Assembly: GCF_036711975.1 (NCBI RefSeq) | Contig: NC_091966.1 | Span: forward strand, 20,033,501-20,097,500 | DNA length: 64,000 nt | From: Onthophagus taurus | Lineage: Eukaryota > Arthropoda > Insecta > Coleoptera > Scarabaeidae | Direction of reading: 5' to 3' | In this document: positions 12,605 to 24,600 of the stretch, one piece after another | How positions within the stretch are numbered: the stretch's first letter is position 1 | Layout: each line of letters starts with the position of its first letter | Program-made: the position numbers and the translations under genes | Notes under the pieces: generated by a model | Told to the model about the DNA's origin: nothing | What the model saw: the letters and a program-made list of their open reading frames with translations, nothing else | The model's database searches: none

Positions 12605-15600
12605 TTATATAACAATTTCAAGTTGTCCTATTTTATATTCCCTACTACTAGTATTTCGAATTAAAACTTTATTCTTAAATTTATTATCCACTGAAAATAA
12701 TGATTTTAAACTATTCAAGGCAACATATCCAATTCCAACTGTTTTACCAACAGTAAAACTAAATCCACCCTTCGTAACAAATCCCATTATATCTCTTGAA
12801 CAAGATTTCCTAATATTTACAACATCCGGTATCCACAATTTCTCCATTAATTCTTTATGCTTTAACATTCCTTCGACATCTTGTTTTACAACTTGTCCGT
12901 TTTTTCTCGCTTTTATCCTAAGTTTTTTCATTTTTTTCAACATAATGATACGTTCTTTTCGTAATTTCATTCTTTTTCTTTGATTTTCGTCCCGTTTTAA
13001 GGGCTCTTTAACTTCTTGATTTGATTTATGTAGATCTTGATTGTGAGGTAAACAAATTAAAGAATACCTTGATGGGCATCCTTTCTTTAAAATTATTTTA
13101 ACCGGTACAAGACATAATTGAGCGAAATCTACATCAGGAATTTTAGTGGTATTCAATGAATCCTTAAAAAAAATTATTAATAAAAAATCAAATAAATATA
13201 AATAAACTTACATTTAACATTTTTAATAACGTTTTATCTCTTAATACAAAAAAATTGTTTCCATTTGTAGTAGTTTCATTCCATTCATTTAAAAGGATAT
13301 CCCAATTGAATTGAAATGGGCTTGATACGGCGTACTTAATGTAATTTGTTCGTCTATTTGGTGGTAAACTTGAATATTTTTTTCGATATAGTTCTGTTAC
13401 TCTATCGTTTTCTTCTCGGCCTGCTTTTGTATCTGGCTCTAAAACGTTGGGGCGTCCCCTTTCGAATTGGATGGACTCGGATTCGCGTAAACCACCAGTT
13501 CTTGCACCCCACATTACTAAGGTTAACCACGTCGGCAAAGCCCAACCGCTCGGAATAATTAAATCCCAACCACTTGAATAACCTAAATTTAAATATTATT
13601 AAATAATTTCAACATTATAAATTTAATTTATTTTAATACAGAGTAAAACCTCGATATAACGGATTAACAAGGAGAAGGAAGTGTCCGTATAGCCAAAAGT
13701 CCGTTATATGAATAATTTAACAATTAACCCTACAGAGAATACGTCATTTTAATGTTACAGCAAAACACAAAAGGCATAGGCCTGTCAGGCCTAACGTATT
13801 CACTGTAGGGTTAAACAATTTAGCGCTGAATAACAACTAAAACTAACACTAGACCTAGAAACATTCGGGTTTAGCCATCTTAAGAAACGTACGACTAAAC
13901 CCGAACGTTTCTAGTTCTAGAGTTAGTTTCACTTTTAGTTCAATAAAAATATACAGCAATCTAGCACTGAATAACAAGTAAAACTGGAACTACTAGCCTT
14001 GACTTATACATCATATAGGATAAACACGCCAGTGGTCGACCACTTAAGACATATTACAAATTCAATACCCAATAAAAAAATAGAAGTACAGGTACAAGAA
14101 AGTGATCTTTTTAAATTAAGATAGGTAAAACATTTCCTTTTCCAACCGATTCATGCTAAATGAAATAAACAAAATAAAACTACAATTATCCTAAAAAAGG
14201 TTCAAAAGGACCTAATGGACCAGTAGTCCTCCCTTGAGTCGACCCGTATAAGTCCAGTGGTCGATCGGCATTTCTTCAGCCTGTAGTAAGTTTATTTTTT
14301 ATAACCCGTAATATTTTTTCAGTAACTTTATAAAAATCAATTAAATATTCGTATGTTTTAATTTTTAAAACGCCTTACGAAATAATGTTTGGAAGAAAAC
14401 CTACTATTAAATATTTACGTCTATATGGAAGTAGAATTTTTGTTCGAAGACCAGAAGAGTTAAGAAGGTCTAAATGGGATAAAAAGGCTGATTTGGGAAT
14501 TTTACTGGGTTATACTGAAGTTGAGTATAAAGTTTTAGTAAATAACAGAATCATTGTAGCTAGACATGTTGATGTTGTGGAGGAGAATGTTAAATGCATA
14601 GGTTTAGATACAAACAGAACTGACAATGAAATTGAAACTGATTCTTCTAGTAATGAAATTGAAACTGATTCTGAAATACAAGATGAGAGTACAGAAATTA
14701 AATTAGAAAATAAAACAATAAAACAAAAACAAACGCCTCAAGAATTGAGAAGATCGAAGAGAGAAAGGAAAATGCCAGCAAGATATGATGATAGTTACGT
14801 TTATTGTAACGTTTGCAATGTAGAAAATCCAAATAACTTTGAGGAGGCGTTAAACAGTCAACAGGCAGAATAGTGGAAAGTAGCAACAAATAAAGAAATG
14901 GAAAGCTGAAATAAAAATAAAACATGGAAATTGATGAAAAAACCAGAGAATAAAAAATGTCTAGATGTTAAATGGGTCTTTACAAACAAGGCAAATAATA
15001 TATGTATATAAAGCCAGATTGGTTGTGAAAGGCTTTCAACAATCAGAAATTGTAGATGACATTTATTCGCCACTAGCTGGCATGCAAATCTTAAAAATAT
15101 TATTATCATATTGCTGCCAGGAAAAACTGATTATAGAACAAATTGATGTAGCAGCTTTCTTGAATGGTAAGATTTTTTCAGAAATCTATGTATTTCAACC
15201 GAGAGGATTTGAGGATGGGACTGATAGAGTGTGTAAACTAGAAAAAGCATTATACGGTTTGAGAGAAAGTCTTCGTGCGTGATATAATTGTTTCGATGAA
15301 TTTTTATGCGAGATGAAATTTATAAGGAGTAAATGTGACTATTGTTTATATAACAAAAGAGATGAACACTTTATATGATTGATTTATATGATTTACTCAG
15401 TAGTGTTTGTTGACGATCTGTTAATATGTTGTAAAAATAAGAAAAAGATTCAATACATTAAAAGCTCAGACTCATTCCTCAGACTCTTAGTCAGGAGGAA
15501 TACATTAAATCTTTAGCTGAGAAATATAAAATTAAAAGCTCAAAATTTGTTTAAAACACCAATGAAAGTAAATTTAAAATTGGAGCCTGCACAGGAGATA

Positions 15601-18600
15601 ACTGATAATATTATGTACAGAAATCTAATAGGGGCACTGCAGTATATAAGTTCTGCGACTAGACCAGATGTAAGCTACAGCGTTAATTACCTAAGTAAAT
15701 TTCAAAATTGTTAGTATTTCAAGTTGTATTTATTTTATAGTGAATGCTTTATAAATGTAAGGAGGCTAAAATTACATACATTTATTAACATACGCCATCT
15801 AGTAAGTTGTTTAGTTTCGATTATGATTTAGGGTGTGTTTACGTTGGAGCTGCGATAAACGATAATAGCGACGATACTACCAAAACAACGAAATTGTTGT
15901 CATAGTTTTATATGCAGGTGTTTATATTGGAACGAGAGCTGCGATAAACGATAAGAACAACAATGAGAGCAGCGATAAGAGCTGCGCAAAATGAATTGAA
16001 AACGATTTGTCAGAACAAATCTGTTGTGGTAATTTTTATCTTTTTGGTCCCACAAGGGGATCTAACAAAAATTTCACTACTTAAACAGTCGATATCCATG
16101 CCGACCACACCTGATAATAGCAAAGAAAATAGGGAATACAATTAGCGTCGCTCTTATCGTTAGTCGGCTGTCAAACTTGTGACAATTCGTCGCTCCAATA
16201 TAAACACTTGCATATAAAACTATGACAACAATTTCGTTATTTTGCTAGTATCGTTTATCGCAGCTCCAACGTAAACGCACCCTTAGGAGCAATCAAGTAG
16301 TTAATATTAAATGTAGTTATTAGTTACGCTATGGTTACGAAAAGATACTATTTCTGTATTTAATAAAAATAACGACACGTTTAAAAGCGATCACGTATTA
16401 TTTTTTACAAATAACACCCAAATTTGCCTACAAGGGCGTCGCCAGAGAGGGGCAGAGGGGGGCCACTGCCCCCCCTAGAGGTATGTTCGAAAAAAAATTA
16501 AAACACAATAAATATACATCTCGAGTACTGAACAATATTATCGAATGGGATGCCATATTTTGATCTGGAAACCAAGGAAGTTCAAGAAGTATTCCCCGGA
16601 TTCGTCAAACTTGATGCTTTGGATGCGAAATGTATTCCAAAGGAATAGATGAGTTTTCGGCAGAAGAAGATCTTGATCCGGACAAATGTGTTGGTTTAGG
16701 ATTTAACGGTTGTTCGACGATGTCCGGGAAACAAGCAATCCTACGCAGAACATATAAAAAAGCTTTGTGCTTTCATCAAAGGAAGATACCATCAAAGATA
16801 TTATTACATTTTTTCAAGAATCAGTTTTGAGACGCAAATTGATACCAAATATTTCCAAGCTTTGCGAAACAAGGTGGAGCGAGAAACACAAAAATATTAG
16901 TGTTTTTAATGAGAATTTTCCTATTATAATGGAGGCCTTTGAAACCTCGTCACGGGAAGAAAATAAATAATGCGACTAGAAAAAATACTTATCAGCTCCA
17001 TGCAGCAGCTTCTAGAGTTTTGTTTATTCTCAGCTTCATTTTGATAGCCAAATACTCGGCTATGATGGAACCTGTGGTAAACGTCTCCAATCCGTAGCTT
17101 TGAATGCAGTTAAGGCATCCCAGCACATTAGCCGCCTTTTGGAATTTATAGAAAACCACCGTAGCGGTCCAGAAAACGTCACAAATGGAATTATTAGGGA
17201 CGCTACTATCGTTGGAGAAAAATTTGGACTGGGAGAAGACATGAAGTCCTTGCCCCGTATTGTTGAGAGACAACATCAGAACAACCACCCAACAGCAAGC
17301 CCTTCAGAATTCTAGCGGAGGTTTTTAATAATACCATACTTAGACTCGATTATTAATTCTTTTGCTGTTCGCTTTTCTGAAGAAAACACCCCTTCATTTT
17401 CCTTATCTAAATTACACCCAGCTCAAATGTTAGACATGTCCCTTGAAGACCTCGTAGAAGCTGGGGTGAAGTCTTTTCAAAATTTTACAATTTATCAAAT
17501 ATCAACAACGAAATATAACTATGGAAAAAACTATGGTATCTTGCCATAACCGGACTCAAAAGAATTAAGTGTTGTGGATGTCATAAAAGATGCCGACAAT
17601 TTTTTCCCTGAAACGAGAAAAGCCTTTATAATTTTGGTCACTTTACCCTGCACGATATATACTGTTGAACGATCTTTTAGCAGCTTGAGGATAATAAAAC
17701 CTGGCTTAGAAGCACTATGGCAGAATGTCGTCTCAATGGTCTTCCCATGATGAGTGTGTATAGGAAGCAAATTTTTGAAAACTTTGAGGGTTTTATTAAT
17801 AATCTGGTTGACAAATTCGCGAAGAAGCCACGAAAATTATGTTTTAATAAATTTGGTGTTATTTTTTAAATTTTTTTGTCGTGTCCCCCCCCCCTGGCCC
17901 ACTGGCTGGCGACACCCTTGTTTGCCTACCCTGTACTATGTTTTTAACAACTTCATTTAAAGAAATAGTAAAACTGTTTTATTTAAAATTGTGTCTATAT
18001 CCAGATTCAAAACACGATTACAATACTTTTCTATGCTTATTCATGAAACACGTCATGCTAAGTAAAAATCTAGGTTTACTTACCTCAAACCTTCAACTCA
18101 GTATGCATTCTTCTCAACTGACAAATCAGGGCAGTACTACCATCACTATTTACGCAATTACTTGTAATTTGGGTGACAGACACTGGCAACTAATTATTGA
18201 CACAAGTCTTAAAAGAGGAAATTTTACTACTCTTTTATTTTTTAAATTTATAGTTGCAGATGGTCGACTACTGGCAGCGGTCGACCTTAGGCGTGTTTAG
18301 CCTAGATAAAGTAAGGAAATATCCTGAGTTTATCTATGAACACGGAATAGAGCAACTTATATCAAGGTTTTACACTAGTAAAAATAATGAGGTTTTGAGT
18401 TTGTTATACAGTGTGTCTCAGGATAGATGTTACAAGAGGTAGGTATAATGACTTAAAAATTTTTGAATTTTATTTTAAGGCTGAGGAATTAAGCCCTGCT
18501 TGGTGTGGAGAGAATTTTACGTATATTTTCATACTTTGAAAATCAACTCGGCCTTGATAGTGAAGCGAAAATTATTTTTAGTTCAGGTAAAGTAAGCTTT

Positions 18601-21600
18601 TTGTTCATGATACGGCAAAATATCATTAAGGAAAGTTGTTCAGAATGAAAAATTATGGCACTATGCAAAATTTCAGAAAGATGTACCTACATTGATTAAA
18701 CCACCATATTTTAGATTAGATCAGAGTGAAAAAAAAAACAATAAAAAATGTCATAAAAAAAATGAGTTAAGTAGTCGCAAATATTAACAAATACATTGTA
18801 TTATTCCTCAGTTTTAGTTAACATTTCAATTACTATACAGGGTGTCGCAGCGAGACCGGTCATTACACGTTTCTGGGGTTCTGACCAAAATAAAAATTTG
18901 AGAATTCAGACTTAAGTATTATCAATTACGTTCTCTTCGTCTAAAATATTTTCAGATTTCTAGCACTTCCGGTTATACCGGAAGTCGCCACCTATTTTAT
19001 TTTTTTAAATGGAATATCCTGTTATATTTTTACATATTTGGATTTGTCTGTTTTGAAGGTTTATAAATAACTTTATTTTTTGCAATTTTATTCGGCCTCG
19101 AGTTATTCGAATTTTTTTAGAAAAATCTACTCCAGCGGACATTTGTTCAAAAAATCATAGAACACTCGATATTTGAGATATCAATTTAGGATTCAGAACA
19201 TGCTTAAACAACATGATGGAGTATGTTTTGGTGCCGAGAACGGCTGTCTAGATCGTTTGTTCACCTTACTATGACACACTATGACAAATGGTTTCTGATG
19301 ATGAACTGTTCAAAACAGTTCGAAACGTTAAATGTATTGACAGTGGAATAAATAAAAAATCAAGAGGAATCTTCATGTATTTAAATTTTATAATCATCAA
19401 AGAATATAAATCCTCTTTAATCATATAACTAATTCTAATTACATATATACAGGATGTTCCATTTAAAAAAATAAAGTAGGTGGCGACTTCCGGTATAACC
19501 GGAAGTGCAAGAAATCTGAAAATATTTTAGTCGAAGAGATCGTAATTGATAATACTTAAGTCTGAATTCTCAAATTTTTATTTTCGCCAGAACCCCAGAA
19601 ACGTCTAATGACCGGTCTCGCTGAGACACCCTGTATAGTGGGACAAAATAAAATGTGTATAACATTAACAACAATTAAACAGTTTATTTTGTTTTAAGAA
19701 TTTTTTCAGATTAATATCATTTGAATAGATAATTAGCAACAATTTTGCTTAATGAACAACATAAAAAACAAAATACATATCCTATTACTTCTAATTAAAC
19801 AAGAAAAGTGTACATTTTACCTGATAACTTAATATTGGGACAGTGTTAAGTAACTTCTATAAAAATGGAACAAATTAAGATAAGTAAACTGTGGAAACAA
19901 CGTAAAATGAAATGTCAAATTGCCAGTTTGTTCCAAAGCTTGTAACATTGTTGCTGTTGAGTAAATCTGTATTTATCAATTAAAATGGTGCGTGGTATCT
20001 CTGCAGGGTCAAAAATCCGTGAATTAGTAATTAAAAATTATTGCCGCAATAAAACAATAGGTGAAATTGCAGACGAACTTAATATTCCTAAAAGCACAGT
20101 GTGAAATGTAATCAAACATTATGGAGAAACCGAGCAAATTTTAGAAAAGAAGGGTAAAAGTTCAGGTCGTCCAAAGTTAGTTTCTGATAGAATAAAAGAA
20201 TACTTGTAAAAATCTGCAAAAAAGGACGAAGAAATACTTTAAGACAAGTTACCGCTGAATGGAAATGAAACTGGATTAAGTTTATCAAGGGAATGCTGTC
20301 GCAAATGGATTCTTAAAAGTGGATTAAAGTTTTACAAGGTTTACTTACAAGTAATAATTTAAAAATACAGCATTTAGAAAATTGTTGTTTTATAGGCAAA
20401 AGAAAAACCAGGCTCTTAACAGAAAAACAAAGGAAAGCCAGGCTCACATGGGCAAAATCTAAACTCTCTTGGTCAACAGAAGATTGGTCCAGGGTAATAT
20501 TCAGCGTTGAATCGAAATTTGATGTATGTATTGGCGATTACCGTAAACGCGTAATTCGCAATAAACATGAGGCATTTCATAAAGTTTATTTAAAACGTTG
20601 TGTAAAATTTCCGAAGGGAGTAATGATTTGGGGCTGTATGACAGCTTCAGGATTAGGATGCTTTGAATTTATTGATGGCAACGTAAACGCCGCAAAATAT
20701 CAGCAAATACTACAAAACAGCTTACTACCAAGTATCGTGAAGTTAAATGTTGGCGAAAATTACATATTTCAGCAGGATGGAGCGGCTTGTCATACGGCCA
20801 AAACTACAAAAAAGTGGTTTGGCGATCAAAATATTAATGTCCTGTCTTGGCCTTCCAACAGTCCAGATCTGAATATAATTGAAACAGTGTGGCACAAAAT
20901 GAAACAAACTTTGAGGAACAACCCACAACGGACATTGCCAGAACTTAAAGCAAAAATAAAACAAATTTGGAATGGATTTACTCCTGAACAGTGCAGAACC
21001 TTAGTGAATTCAATGCCCAACCGAATTCAAGCGGTTATAAAATCTAAAGGCGATGTTACTCCATATTAGAAATACAAATCGTGCCATGTCCTAATATTTA
21101 GTTGTCAGGCAAAATGTACATTTTTCTACTTTAATTAGATGTAATAGGATATGTATTTAGTTTTTTGTGTTGTTCATTAGACAAAATTCATTTGAAAAAT
21201 TTATTAAAGCAAAATAATTGTTGTTAATTATATATAAATTTTATTATGTTCCAATATACCGCGTGTAACAGGATCATGGTACACCCCCGTATGTCCTTTA
21301 GTTTTGAATATAATTGATTCAAATTTGGGACATCCTATACACATGATAAGAGACACTTTATGACATATAAGTAATTTTTTTTTTCAATTCCGGTTTCACC
21401 GGAAGCGACACTAACTTTAGATTTTTAAATGGAACACCTGTATATTATTACATTTTTGAAATCTGTATAATTTTCTGAATCCAATGGTACCACATAAGTG
21501 ACATTTCAAACGTCAATATTTTTTAGAATTTATGTTTTAATTTTCTATTTAAGTGTGCCATGAGAGTTCCGTTTTATTGTAATTAACCCGTCTAATGCTA

Positions 21601-24600
21601 TACTCTGTTTTTAAACGAGGAGGAGTAAACGCGAAAGTCAGATTTACACTAGGAAAAATCACCGAAAATATCACTAGATATTTTGGCGGTAAATTTAAAT
21701 TAATAATTGTTATTATTTATTTATTTACTTATTATTGTGTTTATTTTCGTTTGTTATTGTCAACACTAAACATACAAATTAACATTAAGGTTATGAGTGT
21801 ATTAATTGAAGACGCAAAAGTGTTTAAACCAAGGACAGTAGAATCTAACAGGACTGCTACATGCATTGTATTTTTGTAGCCCACTACGGGTTGGTTGCCC
21901 GCCATCTACGTCACAGTATTTGCCACGCCTGGTAACTGTCTGTGTTTTTAAAGGTTATATGATAGACATTAATACGTCTAAAAACATAAAACTTCAAAAA
22001 TAATATGAATACGTCTACGATATAACCTCTACAAATACACAGCAACGCATAGACCACAACAACAGCTGGGCGTGGCAAATGGTGTGACGTAGTTTGCGGG
22101 CAGGTTGTCACAACAATGGATGTAGCAGTCCTGTTAGATTCTACTGTCCTTGGTTTAAACAAAATTTACAACAATGACACGAAACTGTCGAATTATCAAT
22201 AACCTAACCTTCAAATTCAAAATTGCTTGTGTGTGAACCTTCCTCGCATTCAACCAATCACGTGCAAGGTCAATCTGGTGACAAATTTAAAATACTCCTC
22301 CTGGTTTAAAAATACCAAATTACGTGATTTATGTGCAAATCAAGTTCATCAAAACGGTTTTTGGGGTATAACCCAATTTTTTCTAATGGAACCATATTGG
22401 TACCGTGGTACCATTTATTAGTACTATTAATAAGAAATTTATTTATACCTAGTATTAGAACATACGATAAATACAATAAAAATTACAGCTAAACAAAATA
22501 AGAAAATACAATTTTGATCTAATTAAATGTTAAGACGTTACTAAGGTGGCTTTGGAAACAATGAAACTGTTTAATATGTCAAATACAAGGTAGATTGTTT
22601 GTTTATCGGTGTTTTTATTGTGTCTTTAAAAAGTGTTTACATTTATTGTTAATTTTGTTCAAAATGCCGCAAACTTATACAAGAGATGAAAAAGTGAACA
22701 TGTTAATTATTTATGGGGAATGTAGAAGAAATGCCGTTGTAGCTAGAAACCTTTATGCCGAACGATATCCTGATAGACAATGGCCAGCGAGAAATTATTT
22801 TAATCGTCTTGAAAATCCCGAAGATAATTAAGACAAATTGGGTTTGAATTGGATATCAGTCACCAAACGGTAAGCCGAATTTTGCACAAATACAAGTATA
22901 AATCTTTTAAATACCAATAGCACCAGCACTTGTATGAAAATGATTACGAACGTAGGATGGAATATTGCAATTGGATTTTGCAGAATAACGTGCAGCCAAA
23001 CAATGATTTTTTGGGAATGATCTTATTTTCGGACGAATCCAGATTTACGAATTTGGGATTATTCAACAGACAAAATATAAAATATTGGTGACAAGAAAAT
23101 CAAAATTTATTGGGGGAGGGTAACTTTCAAGTGCGGTTCGGTTTCAATGTCTGGCTTGGAATAATCGATAGTAGAATCATTGGTCCAATAATATTTGAAG
23201 GACCCCTGACTGGAGACAGATACTTAGGATTTCTGCAAAAGGAAATTGCGGGTAGTTTAGCCCAGTTACCCCACCAACAGGAAATGTATTTCCAACAAGA
23301 TGGAGCTCCTCCCCATAATTCAAGAACAGTAATTAATTACCTTCAACAAAGATTCGGAGACAACGTAATTTCGACAAATGGTCCAATAAGGTGGCCTCCA
23401 AGGTCACCTGATTTGACACCCCTTGATTTCTTTGTTTGGGGCCATTTAAAAAACATTGTTTATGCTACGAGTAAGACGAGCACTTAATAGCATAACGGCC
23501 GAGCAATTGGAAAATGTTCTTCGGGAAACAGCTGTGAGAGTTCAGAAGTGCAATGACGTTAATGGACAGCATTTTGAACAACTGATATAATGTTTTGTGT
23601 TCATTTTTTTAATTACAAAGCCACCTTAGTAACGTCTTAACATTTAATTAGATCAAAATTTTATTTTCTTATTTTGTTTAACTGTAATTTTTATTGTATT
23701 TATCGTATGTTCTAATACTAGGTATAAATTTCTTCCATTAGAAAAAATTGGGTTATACCCCAAAAACCATTTTGATGAACTTGGAATTTAGTCTTTCTAG
23801 CATTAATTTAATTTTTTTAATTAGAATAAAACGGAACTCTCATGGCACACTTAAATGGAAAATTAAACATTAAATTCTAAAAAATATTGACGTTTAAAAT
23901 GTCACTTATGTGGTACCATTAGATTCAGAAAATTATTCAGATTTCAAAAATTTAATAATATGCAGGGTGTTCCATTTAAAAATCTAAAGTTAGTGTCACT
24001 TCCGGCGAAACCGGAATTGAAAAAAAAATTACTTGTATGTCAAAAAGTGTCTCTTATCATGTGTATAGGATGTCCCAAATTTGAATCAATTACCTTCAAA
24101 ACTAAAGGACATACGGGGGTGTACCAGATCCTGATACACCCGGTATAGTTGTTAGAGCTCGTAGATCATACTGAAGAAAAAAACCAATAAAAAATACGCG
24201 TGTGAAGTTAGCCATAGATTTTAAACTGAAAAAAATGCGTGATCGGGGTATTCAATCAATCTAATTTCAACGGCATCGTATTCATGGTCGCCTCTTGTTT
24301 CAGATTCGAAAAGAAAATTTTCCTAAGCATTTCTTATTTTCCGGGAAAATCGATTTTCTTCAAACTTTCGCAAAATTCGGCTCGTTCGGGGTTTTTAATC
24401 GAACTAATTTCAACGGCATCATATTCCTGGTGGCTTCTTGCTTCAGATTCGAAAAGAAAATTTTCCTAACCATTTCTTATTTTCCGGGAAAATAGATTTT
24501 CTTCAAACTTTCACAAAATTCGGCCGATTCGGTTCGGGGTTTCTAGTCGATCTCATTTCAACGGCATTGTATTCCTGGTCGCCTCTTGCTTTAAATTGGA

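Larger units (their letters stand above)
21259..24143 (+). mobile_element. DD41D DUF4817-type transposon with about 540-bp inverted repeats
   Basis: The ends read ACCGCGTGTAACAGGATCAT and the inverted form at 24143. The right arm (about 23610-24143) is continuous. The left arm matches it in pieces: 21259-21590, 22345-22387 and 22431-22556. A roughly 740-bp insertion and a 43-bp palindromic insertion split the left arm. The transposase lies between the arms. TA flanks are consistent with Tc1/mariner target choice. Confidence 0.85.

Noticed and set aside
12579-12983. Plus-strand frame of 134 codons opposite POP1 exon 3
   Set aside because: Antisense shadow of the POP1 C-terminal exon.
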